Source: Myxococcales bacterium (GTDB lineage: Bacteria > Myxococcota_A > Polyangia > Polyangiales > Polyangiaceae). Taken from it: a stretch of DNA of 64,000 nt. The stretch's first letter is position 1; each line of letters begins with the position of its first letter. The DNA lies in NCBI GenBank assembly GCA_016706225.1, contig JADJKB010000024.1:372001-436000 (forward strand). Reading direction: 5' to 3'. The notes under the pieces are model-generated. The model saw nothing but the letters and a program-made list of their open reading frames with translations. It was not told where the DNA came from and ran no database searches. The position numbers were made by a program, and so were the translations under genes. Of this stretch, positions 25,431-34,007 are shown piece after piece.

Positions 25431-26258
25431 TCACTCGCTCTCGAATTGGGGTGGGCGTTTTTCGAAGAACGCACTGATGCCCTCGGCGAAGTTTGCCCCG
25501 TTGGCGCTGCGCTCCAGCTCTGCGAGCTCCGCATCCAGGTGTTGATCCAGACGGTCCATACCGGAGGCGCGGTTGATCAGTGCCTTGGCGGAGGCGATCG
25601 CCGCCGTGGGCGCTGCGGCCAGGCGTTGACCGAGCTCGCGTACTTTTGTGTCGAGCTCGGCGTCCGGTACGACGTCGTTGATCAAGCCGAGCGCGAGCGC
25701 CTCGCGGGCCGACAGCCGTGGGCTCGTGAGCGCGAGCTCCATCGCCTTGTGAAAACCTACCAGGCGCGGCAGGAAGAACGTCGAGCTCTCGGCGCCGGAC
25801 AGGCCGGTCTTGAAGTAGGCCCACTCGAACCACGCCCGCTCCGACGCGATGACCAGGTCGCATGAAAGCGCGATGCCGAGCCCCCCGGCGGCCGCTGCGC
25901 CGTCGACGGCCGCGATGAAGGGTTTGGGCGCGCGGCGGATCTCGGAGATGGTGCTGTGGATGTACTCGAGGATTTGTTTGAAGATCGGGCCGTAGCCGCC
26001 GCCGTGTGCGCCGGGAGCGAGGTAGTCGAGATCGGCTTCGGCGCCGCCAGCGAAGATGTACTTCAGGTCTGCACCGCTCGAGAACATGCCGCCTTCACCG
26101 GTCAGGATCACGGCGCGCACGGCCTTGTCGCGTGCGAGCTCCAGGCCGGCCTTGCGAAAGTCCCGCGCCGTCTCCACGTCGAGGGAGTTCATGCGCTCGC
26201 GGCGGGCAATGGTCAGCACCGCCAAGCTGCCGTCTCGCTCGATGTGGATGTGACTCAT
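25431..26258 (-). CDS. Crotonase-fold (enoyl-CoA hydratase/isomerase) protein inside the hyp operon, candidate HypX C-terminal-domain counterpart
   Basis: 275 residues with a full crotonase fold: the oxyanion segments FSSGADLK (about 60-66) and AAAGGLGIALSCD (123-134) are intact. The two glutamates used by true enoyl-CoA hydratases appear replaced: the first aligns with Gly128 and the second with Tyr148, and a Glu occurs at 157. So it is unlikely to be an ordinary hydratase. Its position, 9 bases after hypE and 3 before hypA, ties it to hydrogenase maturation. HypX is a known fusion of a formyltransferase-like module and a crotonase module that releases CO from formyl-CoA for the NiFe(CN)2CO site; this gene could be the crotonase half on its own. 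That is inference; a fatty-acid enzyme caught in the operon is the alternative. Confidence 0.85.
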   Translation of the reverse strand: MSHIHIERDGSLAVLTIARRERMNSLDVETARDFRKAGLELARDKAVRAVILTGEGGMFSSGADLKYIFAGGAEADLDYLAPGAHGGGYGPIFKQILEYIHSTISEIRRAPKPFIAAVDGAAAAGGLGIALSCDLVIASERAWFEWAYFKTGLSGAESSTFFLPRLVGFHKAMELALTSPRLSAREALALGLINDVVPDAELDTKVRELGQRLAAAPTAAIASAKALINRASGMDRLDQHLDAELAELERSANGANFAEGISAFFEKRPPQFESE

Positions 26259-26267
26259 GCGTGAACC

Positions 26268-27302
26268 TCAACAGATGCGGGGCAGGAGCACGCCGTCGGG
26301 CTCCGAGAGCAGGCGTCGTCCAAAACCGGTGTCGAGCACGACACGGCCGGGTTTCTCGCTCACACACTCGCCGATCAGCGCGGCGTCACGCCCGAGGGGA
26401 TGGGAGCGCACCGCGTCGAGCACGGCATCGGCCACGTTTGCAGAGAGGCCGATGACCGCCTTGCCTTCGTTGGCGACCAAGAGCGGGTCGATGCCCAAGA
26501 GCTCGGCGACCGCGCGGACCTCGCGTCGCACCGGGATCGCCGGCTCGTCGATCAGCATGCCGACCCCGCTCTTTTCGGCCATTTCGTGGAGCGCGCTCGA
26601 GAGCCCGCCGCGGGTGGGATCCTTGAGCGCGACGACTCCCTCCCCACCAACCTCGAGCACGCGCCGGACGAGATCGTTCAGCGGCGCCACGTCGGAGAAG
26701 ATCGGGGCTTCGAGGTCCAGCTGGTTGCGCGCAGCCATGATCGCGAGTCCGTGGTCCCCCATGCTGCCCGTGACCAAGATGCGGTCGCCGGCTGAGAGCC
26801 CGGAGTCTGGGACGACCCGCCGTGTGAGCCCCACCCCCGTGGTGTTGATCACGATGCCGTCGATTTCACCCTTGCCCATCACCTTGGTGTCACCCGTGAC
26901 GATGGTGGTGCCCGCGCTCTCGCATGCCGCCCGCATCGAGGCCCAGATGCGCTCGAGCACGACCCGCTGAAACCCCTCTTCGATCACCACGGCCGAGGTC
27001 AGCGCGAGCGGTGTCGTCACGCCCATCATGGCCAGATCGTTGACGGTGCCGGCGATGGCCAGCCGGCCGATGTCCCCGCCGGGGAACTCGATCGGGTGCA
27101 CGACGTGGGAGTCGGTGGTGATGACGAGCCACTGATCACCGAGGCGGAGCGCCGCGCCGTCATCCATGGCCTCGAGGCCGATGCCGTCGATGCGAGCGAA
27201 CCCGGGGACGAAGATTTGTTCGATCAGGCTGCGCATGGCGTTGCCGCCCGCGCCGTAGCTGAGTGTGATGCGCTCTTCGACGAGACCCTGATTGCGGGTC
27301 AT
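26268..27302 (-). CDS. hypE: HypE, carbamoyl dehydratase for cyanide ligand synthesis
   Basis: 344 residues from the ATG at 27302. PurM-like ATP-binding enzyme: SYGAGG near the start, GTVNDLAMMG, and the C-terminal PRIC ending in the essential Cys344 that HypF carbamoylates and HypE dehydrates to thiocyanate. The ATG overlaps the stop of hypD (ATGA). With HypF it makes the CN ligands of the active-site iron. Confidence 0.97.
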   Translation of the reverse strand: MTRNQGLVEERITLSYGAGGNAMRSLIEQIFVPGFARIDGIGLEAMDDGAALRLGDQWLVITTDSHVVHPIEFPGGDIGRLAIAGTVNDLAMMGVTTPLALTSAVVIEEGFQRVVLERIWASMRAACESAGTTIVTGDTKVMGKGEIDGIVINTTGVGLTRRVVPDSGLSAGDRILVTGSMGDHGLAIMAARNQLDLEAPIFSDVAPLNDLVRRVLEVGGEGVVALKDPTRGGLSSALHEMAEKSGVGMLIDEPAIPVRREVRAVAELLGIDPLLVANEGKAVIGLSANVADAVLDAVRSHPLGRDAALIGECVSEKPGRVVLDTGFGRRLLSEPDGVLLPRIC

Positions 27303-28432
27303 GACGCCCTCCGCCGGATGTTTCGCAGATCCGGGTGTCCGCCGTAGGTGAGCCAGATCTTGCAGGTGCCCTCGGAGCTCACCATGCACGCCCCCACCGG
27401 CGCGTCCGAAGTGCACTCCTTGCCGAACAGCTCACAGTCCGTCGGCGAGGCGATGCCCGCCATGATGTCACCGCACTGACACTTCTGCACCAGCTTGGGC
27501 GGTGCGTAGTCCCAGAGCGACGAAACATCGATGTCGAAGCGTCGCCGGGCGTCGAAGTCTGCGAAGTCGTCCCTGAGCCGGAGGTTGCCGTTCGGCACAT
27601 GAGCGATCCCGCGCCAGCGGCCGCCGATGGGCCGAAAGACTCGCCACAAGAGCTCCTGCGCTCGCCGGTTTCCCTCGCGCGTCACACAGCGGGGATAGGT
27701 GTTCACGACCTTCGGCACTCCCGAGCGAATCGCCCGCACGAGCTCGAGCAGCCCGGCGAGCACGTCGAGCGGTTCGAACCCCGCTACGACCACCGGCATT
27801 CGGTGCCGCTCCACGAAGGGCTCGAACACCCCGTAACCGGTGATGGTCGCGGCGTGTCCCGCGGCCAGGAATCCTTCGACCTTTGCCCCGGGCATCTCCG
27901 CCACGATCTCCATCACGGGCGGGATGTATTTGTGCGCGGAGAGCACGCTGAAGTTCGCCGGAGGGTCGTCGAGCAGCGCCGCCGCGGTTGCGACGGCGGT
28001 GGTCTCGAACCCCGACGCGAAGAAGACGACGGGCTCCCGGATCTCCCGCGCGAGCGCGACCGCTTGGCTCACGCCGTACACGACGTCCACCTTGGCTCCG
28101 TCGGCGCGCGCGTCCCCGAGAGACTGCACCGTGCCGCGCACCCGCAGCATGTCGCCGTAGGTCGAGACTCGGATGCCCGAGCGCGCCAGGGCCACGGCTT
28201 CGTCCACCTCTGGCACGTCCGTCACACACACGGGACAGCCGGGGCCCATGATCACGTCCAGCCCCTCGGGAAATGCCGCGCGCAGACCGAAGCGAGCGAT
28301 GGCCTGCTCGTGGCTGCCGCAGACGTGCATCACCGTCACGGGGTCCCGCCCCAAGGCGTGCACCTCCTCTTCGAGGCGCGCCGAGAGTGCGCGCGCGCGC
28401 GCCGGATCGCGGAACGTGAGCTCAGCGTCCAC
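27299..28432 (-). CDS. hypD: HypD, iron-centre assembly scaffold
   Basis: 377 residues from a GTG at 28432. Conserved HypD blocks are present: HVCGSHEQ, GPGCPVCVT, GFETTA, and the C-terminal cysteines around KCQCGDIMAG and ECTSDAPVGACMVSSEGTC that hold the [4Fe-4S] cluster. HypD with HypC carries the Fe(CN)2CO unit before transfer to the large subunit. The start lies inside the end of hypC (11-base overlap). Confidence 0.97.
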   Translation of the reverse strand: MDAELTFRDPARARALSARLEEEVHALGRDPVTVMHVCGSHEQAIARFGLRAAFPEGLDVIMGPGCPVCVTDVPEVDEAVALARSGIRVSTYGDMLRVRGTVQSLGDARADGAKVDVVYGVSQAVALAREIREPVVFFASGFETTAVATAAALLDDPPANFSVLSAHKYIPPVMEIVAEMPGAKVEGFLAAGHAATITGYGVFEPFVERHRMPVVVAGFEPLDVLAGLLELVRAIRSGVPKVVNTYPRCVTREGNRRAQELLWRVFRPIGGRWRGIAHVPNGNLRLRDDFADFDARRRFDIDVSSLWDYAPPKLVQKCQCGDIMAGIASPTDCELFGKECTSDAPVGACMVSSEGTCKIWLTYGGHPDLRNIRRRAS

Positions 28433-28709
28433 GGCGACCTCCTGCAGCTTCGAGCTCGCTCTTCACGTCCGCGCTCATCAAGTCCTGGTCCTCGGCGCGG
28501 AGCAGCTCGTCGTAGAGCGCCAGGGTCTGCTCGGCTTCTTCGGCCGGAATGCGCCGGATCGCGTAGCCGACGTGGTTGAGCACGTAGTCTCCCGGGGAGA
28601 CACTCTGATCGACGACGTCCAGCCGGATGTCCTTCTGCACGCCCCAAAAATCCACCCTGGCAACGAGGCCATCGATGCTGACGACACGACCGGGGACTCC
28701 GAGGCACAT
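28422..28709 (-). CDS. hypC: HypC, hydrogenase maturation chaperone
   Basis: 95 residues from the ATG at 28709, with GGGAGGAG just upstream. MCLGVPG gives the essential Cys2 that binds HypD and the large subunit. The body VSIDGLVARVDFWGV and GDYVLNHVGYAI matches the HypC/HybG barrel. The C-terminal 25 residues are charged and longer than in most homologues. Starts one base after the hypF stop. Confidence 0.96.
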   Translation of the reverse strand: MCLGVPGRVVSIDGLVARVDFWGVQKDIRLDVVDQSVSPGDYVLNHVGYAIRRIPAEEAEQTLALYDELLRAEDQDLMSADVKSELEAAGGRRGR

Positions 28710-28710
28710 C

Positions 28711-31059
28711 TCAGCTCCTCCCTCGCAAGACTGCGTCCGCCACGAGCACCTGTCCCAGAGCGACGCCGCCGTCACCGCAGGGCACTTCGCTGTGCAGAAG
28801 GACGTCGAACTCGGGGCTCAGCTCGGCTAGCACACCCTCAGCCAAACGGGCGTTCTGGAAGACGCCGCCGGTGAGCACGATGGGCATGCGACCGACTTCA
28901 CGGAGCGCGGCTCGCACCATCGCGACGGTCGCCGAGACGAGCGTGTCGACGAAGCGGGTTGCGATCAGCTCTCTGGAACGACCGGCGAGCAGATCAGCCA
29001 CCACGCCGCGGACGATGGGTCGTGTATCGAGCTCCCGGGGCATCTCGTTCGACAGCGAGAACGGGTAGCTCACCGCTCTCGGGCCGACAGCAAGCTCGTC
29101 GCAGAGGACCGCGACCTGACCCTCGTAGCTCGCGGTCGGGCGGCTGAGCAGCAAGGAGCCGACGGCGTCGAACAAACGACCCACGCCGCGGGCTTGGGGT
29201 GCATTCAGGTCCCGCGAGAGCATCTGGCGCACGACGCGGAGCTCCTGGGGAGCTACCGCGGAAAATAGCGCGAGCTCTCCGATGGGGGCGTCGTCCGCGT
29301 AGGCATCGAGCAACACCGCGAGGGCGATGCGCCAGACGTCACGGATAGCGCGCTCTCCGCCGGCCAGGCGGATCGGGCGGAACGTCGCCAGGCGCTCGAA
29401 CCCGTCGAGGCGGGTGAACAAAAGCTCTCCGCCCCAGGCAGTGCCGTCGGTTCCCCAACCCGTTCCGTCGTAGGCCACGCCCAGCACCGGACCCGAGAGT
29501 CCATGCTCCGCCATCGCACTCACCACATGGGCGTGGTGGTGTTGCACGCCCACCTTCGCTGCTGCCGGGCGCGCCAGCGCGTAGCGTGTCGAAGCGTAAC
29601 CGGGGTGCAGATCGTGAGCGACGACCTCGGGGTGGATGTGCACCAGCGTCTCGAGCCGCGAGATGGCGAGCTCGTAGAAGTCCAGAGTTGCGATGCTGTC
29701 GAGATCACCGACGTGCGGTCCGAGGTAGGCGCTGTCACCGCTGGCCAAACAAAAGGTATTCTTGAGGTGAGCGCCGCAGCCGAGCACGGAATGCTCGACG
29801 CCTCGAGCGAGCGCGATGGGGTGGGGCACGTGGCCCCGCGAGCGCCTGAACAGGCTCGGTTGTCCGGCGATCACGGCCGCGACCGAGTCGTCGCAGCGAG
29901 TCGCGATCTCGCGGTCGTGGGTCAGGAGTGCGTCGGCGATGCCCCGCAGGCGGTGCCGCGCCTCAGCGTCGTCCCGACAGATGGGTTCGTCCGCCGGGTT
30001 GGCGGAGGTCATGACGAGCGGACGACCGACGGCACGCAGCAGCAGGTGATGCAGCGGTGTGTAGGGCAAAAATAGCCCCACACGCTGGCTGCCCGGTGCA
30101 ACCCCGGCGGCGAGCCGACCCCCTGTCTGCGCACGGGTCAGCACGATGGGTCGCTCGGCGCTCTCCAGCAGCCGGGCTTCGGCGTGGGAGAGCACGGCCA
30201 GGGCCTGCGCGGCGGCCGGCGAGGTGACCATCACCGCGAAGGGTTTTTCGTCGCGGTGTTTGCGCGCTCGGAGCGCAGCGACCGTATCCTCGCGTGTGGC
30301 GTCGCAGGCCAGGTGAAAGCCGCCCAGTCCCTTGATGGCAACGATGGCGCCGTCCGAGAGGAGCTCCACCGTCTTGGACAACGCCGCGCCCGCCGTCGCC
30401 ATCGGCTGGCCTGCGAGATCGACGAGGGTGAGCTGTGGACCGCAGTCGGGGCACGCGTTGGTCTGCGCGTGAAACCGCCGGTCGCCGACGTCGTCGTACT
30501 CGCGCTGGCAAACGTCGCACATCACGAACGGCGCCATCGTCGTCGTCGGGCGATCGTAGGGGATCCCCGTCGTGATGGTGAAACGCGGCCCGCACGCGGT
30601 GCAGCTGGTGAAGGGGTAACCGAAGTGTCGGTCCTCGGGGTCGAGGATCTCGGCCAGGCAATACGGGCAAGTGGCCAGGTCCGGCGGAAGGGAGAGCGCC
30701 CACTGGTCGCCATCCGTGCTGGGGGCGATGCTGAATGTCTTGGTTGGCTCAGGCGGGATGGAGGTCACCGCGACCTCGCGCACGCGGATGTTGCCCGGCG
30801 GCTGCCCTCGCAATCGCTGCACGAGCTGGTCCACGGCGCCCGCTCGCCCGAAGGCCTCGATGGTCACACCGCGAGCTTGGTTGAAGACGCTCCCGCCCAG
30901 TCGGAGCTCGCGTGCGACCCGGTAGACCCAGGGCCGGAAGCCGACGCCCTGGACGACTCCGCGTACCTCGATGCGCGCGCCCGCCCGGGCAGACAGATCG
31001 CCGCCCGCGCTGGCTGGCGATTCGACGCGCCGCTCAAAGTCCGAGGACACGGGCCGCAC
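28711..31059 (-). CDS. hypF: HypF, carbamoyltransferase for cyanide ligand synthesis
   Basis: About 782 residues from a GTG at 31059 (GGAGGAAGGGA upstream; a GTG at 31050 is possible). Order of domains: acylphosphatase (RGVVQGVGFRPWVYR), two CxxC-X18-CxxC zinc fingers (CPYC, CTAC, CDVC, CPDC), a YrdC-like domain (AIKGLGGFHLACDA) and a Kae1-like domain (HHHAHV, VAYDGTGWGTDG, LTGGVFQN). It carbamoylates the HypE cysteine from carbamoyl phosphate and ATP. The start overlaps the end of the maturation protease gene by 26 bases. Confidence 0.96.
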   Translation of the reverse strand: MRPVSSDFERRVESPASAGGDLSARAGARIEVRGVVQGVGFRPWVYRVARELRLGGSVFNQARGVTIEAFGRAGAVDQLVQRLRGQPPGNIRVREVAVTSIPPEPTKTFSIAPSTDGDQWALSLPPDLATCPYCLAEILDPEDRHFGYPFTSCTACGPRFTITTGIPYDRPTTTMAPFVMCDVCQREYDDVGDRRFHAQTNACPDCGPQLTLVDLAGQPMATAGAALSKTVELLSDGAIVAIKGLGGFHLACDATREDTVAALRARKHRDEKPFAVMVTSPAAAQALAVLSHAEARLLESAERPIVLTRAQTGGRLAAGVAPGSQRVGLFLPYTPLHHLLLRAVGRPLVMTSANPADEPICRDDAEARHRLRGIADALLTHDREIATRCDDSVAAVIAGQPSLFRRSRGHVPHPIALARGVEHSVLGCGAHLKNTFCLASGDSAYLGPHVGDLDSIATLDFYELAISRLETLVHIHPEVVAHDLHPGYASTRYALARPAAAKVGVQHHHAHVVSAMAEHGLSGPVLGVAYDGTGWGTDGTAWGGELLFTRLDGFERLATFRPIRLAGGERAIRDVWRIALAVLLDAYADDAPIGELALFSAVAPQELRVVRQMLSRDLNAPQARGVGRLFDAVGSLLLSRPTASYEGQVAVLCDELAVGPRAVSYPFSLSNEMPRELDTRPIVRGVVADLLAGRSRELIATRFVDTLVSATVAMVRAALREVGRMPIVLTGGVFQNARLAEGVLAELSPEFDVLLHSEVPCGDGGVALGQVLVADAVLRGRS

Positions 31060-31573
31060 GCGCTCGACTCCCTTCCTCCGGGCACTGGCGCCGGCGCAGC
31101 TCGAAGCCCCTGCCACGAAGCTCGTCGGCCACCCGCTCGACCAGGGCTGGCAGACTCGCTGCGACCCGCGGAGTGCGAGCAAGTCCGAGCTCGATGCTCT
31201 CGGGGACGACGCCCAGCACGATCACGCGCTTCGGGTAGCACTCCACGAACTGTGCGGCCGAGAGCAGATCGAGCACACCGACCTGGTGCGCCGACAGACG
31301 CTCGCTGATGACCGGCACGACCTCGTCACCCTCGACCACCACCAAGCTGCCCGGCGGGGCGCCGGCTTGCACGGCGTCGACCAACACCAGCTCGTCGGCG
31401 TCAGCGACGACCGACAACAACGACATGCCCAGCGTACCGCCGTCGAGCACCTGCACGCCTTCGGGGACCTCGTACTGGTCCAGGAATTGATGCACCGCAG
31501 CGACCCCCGCGCCGTCATCACTGCAGAGCACGTTACCCAATCCCAGGACGAGCAGCCGAGGTCTCTCCGTCAT
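31034..31573 (-). CDS. hyaD: Hydrogenase maturation endopeptidase (HyaD/HupD family)
   Basis: 179 residues from the ATG at 31573. LGLGNVLCSDDGAGV is the family N-terminus with a metal-binding acidic residue (here Asp in place of the usual Glu), LVDAVQAG carries the second ligand and SAHQVGVLDLL the histidine. The enzyme removes the C-terminal tail of the large subunit after nickel is inserted. The ATG overlaps the cytochrome b stop (ATGA). The last 40 residues are Arg-rich. Confidence 0.93.
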   Translation of the reverse strand: MTERPRLLVLGLGNVLCSDDGAGVAAVHQFLDQYEVPEGVQVLDGGTLGMSLLSVVADADELVLVDAVQAGAPPGSLVVVEGDEVVPVISERLSAHQVGVLDLLSAAQFVECYPKRVIVLGVVPESIELGLARTPRVAASLPALVERVADELRGRGFELRRRQCPEEGSRARAARVLGL

Positions 31574-32304
31574 GGGTCCTGCCGATCCTGGAGCAGGGAC
31601 TTGGGCAGGTACTTGTACCCGCTGACGATCGAGTCGACGGTGCCGTTCTTCTCGACCCGGGACACCAGGAGCGCCGAAAACACGTGGTGCACGGAGAAGC
31701 CGATCAGCAGCCACATCACCACGTGGTGGAGCCAGCGCGCGCCGGCCGCCCCGCCGAACAGGGGCAACAGCTCGCCCCAGACCTTCATGTAGGAGGTGTG
31801 CGCGCTGACCGAGTAGAGGGCGAGCCCGCTGAAGATCATCACCAGGTACAGGGCGAAGACCGCCACGTACGTCGCGCCAGCCATCGGGTTGTGTCCAACC
31901 GTCGGCGGCGGGGTCGGCCGGAGCAGGATGTAGAACAAGAAGGTCCCGAGCATGTCCCGCAGGCGCTGGCGTGTCGTCGGCACGAACTGGTCGAAGCGCG
32001 CCCAGCGCGGGCCGGTGAACATCCAGATCAGCCGGGCGCCGACGCTCAACGAAAACACGATGGCGGCGTAGAAGTGGACGACCTTGAACCAGCCCATCAC
32101 GAAGGTGTTCGAGGCGGGTCCCGGAGAGGTCAAGAACGGCCTTCCGAGGTAGATCCCCGTCACCGTGAGCACGACCATCGAGAAGACGATCAACCAGTGC
32201 GTGCTGCGGACGACGAGATCCCACACGTAGACGGGTTCGAGGGACTCCGCGGCCTCAGCGTGCGCGACGCGGTCTCGCTCGTGATCGACCGTCGAGCTGG
32301 TCAT
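31570..32304 (-). CDS. hyaC: Cytochrome b subunit of membrane-bound [NiFe] hydrogenase
   Basis: 244 residues from the ATG at 32304, overlapping the large-subunit stop (ATGA). Four to five membrane helices. VRSTHWLIVFSMV, FKVVHFYAAIVF and HHVVMWLLIGFSVHH hold the histidines that bind two haems b. It anchors the dimer to the membrane and passes electrons from the small subunit to the quinone pool. A 25-residue charged N-terminal extension precedes the first helix. Confidence 0.94.
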   Translation of the reverse strand: MTSSTVDHERDRVAHAEAAESLEPVYVWDLVVRSTHWLIVFSMVVLTVTGIYLGRPFLTSPGPASNTFVMGWFKVVHFYAAIVFSLSVGARLIWMFTGPRWARFDQFVPTTRQRLRDMLGTFLFYILLRPTPPPTVGHNPMAGATYVAVFALYLVMIFSGLALYSVSAHTSYMKVWGELLPLFGGAAGARWLHHVVMWLLIGFSVHHVFSALLVSRVEKNGTVDSIVSGYKYLPKSLLQDRQDP

Positions 32305-34007
32305 CGGACGACCACCTTCGAGAGCTCTCTGCCGGTGGCGTCGAGCACATGGACGCCGCACGCCATGCAAGGGTCGAACGAGTGCACGGTGCGCAGGATC
32401 TCCAGCGGCTTCTCCGGATCGGCGATCGGCGTACCGAGCAGCGCAGCCTCGTAAGGGCCTGGTTTGTCGGCGGAGTCCCGGGGTCCGGCGTTCCAAGTGC
32501 TGGGTACGACGCACTGATACCTGTCGATCAGGCCGTCCTTGATGTGGACCCAGTGACCGAGCGCTCCTCGCGGCGCCTCGTGAAAGCCCGCGCCGGTCGC
32601 GTCCTTGGGCCACGACGCGGGATCCCACTTCGAGCTGTCGTGGATGCGCAGCTCACCCCGCCCCATGTTCTTGGCCAGCTCGTCCACCCAGTCGCCGATC
32701 TTCTCGACCAGGACCTGCGTCTCGATGCCGCGGGCCGCCACTCGACCGAGCGTCGAGAACAAGACCTCGGGCCCGACCTCGAGCTTGGCGAGCACGGCAC
32801 CCACCAGCTCTTTCACCCTTCCATGCCCAGAGGCGTAGGCGACCAACATGCGAGCCAGCGGACCCACCTCCATCGGCAAGCCGTCGTAGCGAGGTGATTT
32901 CAGCCAGCTGTACTTCTGGCTGGTGTCCAGGCGATCGAACGGCGGTTTGGGGCCCGTGTAGTTCGGCTGGGTCTCACCCTGCCGTGGGTGCAGTCCTTGG
33001 TCGTCGCCACCCGCATAGGTGTACCAGGAGTGTTTGATATGCTCCGTGATCTTGTCCGGATTGAACGCCTCCACCTGCTTCAGGTTCTTGTCGCGGATCA
33101 CTCCCGATGGGATGTACAGCTTGGCGTTTGCGCCATCCGTCTCCGGGTACTCGCCGTAGACCAGGAAGTTGCCCACGCCGCCGCCGTAGCTCGCCCAATC
33201 CTTGTAGAACCCGGCCACCGCCAAGAGGTCGGGCAGATACACCCGCGTGACGAAGTCGCGCGCTTCGGCGATCAGCTTCTGCATGTTGGCAATCGTTCCG
33301 ATGTTGATGGACGCCTGCTGGTTCGGGTCCACCGGGGTCGCCATGCCGCCGACCAAGAAACCCTGCAGATGCGGGTTTTTTCCGCCCAAAATGGCGTGGA
33401 TCTTGATGAACGAGCGTTGCCAGTCCAGCGCCTCGAGGTAGTGAGCCACCGCCAGCAGATTCGCCGCGGGCGGCAGCTTGTAAGCCGAGTGACCCCAGTA
33501 CGCGTTGGCGAAGGGGCCGAGCTGTCCGCGGTCGACGAACCCCTTGAGGCGAGCCTTGACGCCCTCGAAGTACTTGCGGCTCGATTTGGGCCAGTCGGAG
33601 ATGCTCTGAGCGAGCTCGGAGGTCGCGCCGGGATCGGCCTCCAGCGCCGAGACGATGTCGACCCAGTCGAGGGCGTGCAGGTGATAGAAATGCACCACGT
33701 GGTCCTGCACGCACTGCGAGGCCATGATCAGGTTGCGCAGGAGCCGCGCATTCGGCGGCGGCTCGGCGCCGATGGCGTTTTCGACCGCGCGGATCGACGC
33801 GATTGCGTGAACGGTCGTGCACACGCCGCAGATGCGCTGAGTGAAGGCCCAGGCGTCACGAGGGTCGCGCCCCTTCAGGATCATCTCGATGCCGCGGAAC
33901 ATCGTGGAGCTCGACCAAGCGTTCGCGACCTTGCCGTCCTCGACCTCGGCCTCGATGCGCAGGTGGCCTTCGATGCGAGTGACCGGATCGACGACGATGT
34001 GGGTCAT
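32301..34007 (-). CDS. hyaB: [NiFe] hydrogenase large subunit, group 1 uptake type
   Basis: 568 residues. The four nickel-binding cysteines are present: RICGVCT (Cys60, Cys63) and DPCMACGVH (Cys547, Cys550). HyaD should cut after His553, removing a 15-residue tail. VDPVTRIEGHL at the N-terminus is the usual start. The subunit oxidises H2. Membrane-bound group 1 is inferred from the cytochrome b partner and Tat-type small subunit. Overlaps the small-subunit stop (ATGA). Confidence 0.97.
   Translation of the reverse strand: MTHIVVDPVTRIEGHLRIEAEVEDGKVANAWSSSTMFRGIEMILKGRDPRDAWAFTQRICGVCTTVHAIASIRAVENAIGAEPPPNARLLRNLIMASQCVQDHVVHFYHLHALDWVDIVSALEADPGATSELAQSISDWPKSSRKYFEGVKARLKGFVDRGQLGPFANAYWGHSAYKLPPAANLLAVAHYLEALDWQRSFIKIHAILGGKNPHLQGFLVGGMATPVDPNQQASINIGTIANMQKLIAEARDFVTRVYLPDLLAVAGFYKDWASYGGGVGNFLVYGEYPETDGANAKLYIPSGVIRDKNLKQVEAFNPDKITEHIKHSWYTYAGGDDQGLHPRQGETQPNYTGPKPPFDRLDTSQKYSWLKSPRYDGLPMEVGPLARMLVAYASGHGRVKELVGAVLAKLEVGPEVLFSTLGRVAARGIETQVLVEKIGDWVDELAKNMGRGELRIHDSSKWDPASWPKDATGAGFHEAPRGALGHWVHIKDGLIDRYQCVVPSTWNAGPRDSADKPGPYEAALLGTPIADPEKPLEILRTVHSFDPCMACGVHVLDATGRELSKVVVR

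Noticed and set aside
27771..27790. tRNA T-loop-like GGTTCGAACC
   Set aside because: Lies inside hypD coding sequence and no cloverleaf can be drawn around it.
31574..32224. N-terminal extension of the maturation protease frame
   Set aside because: Antisense-like Arg/Pro-rich sequence that overlaps the cytochrome b gene in another frame; the protease clearly starts at 31573.
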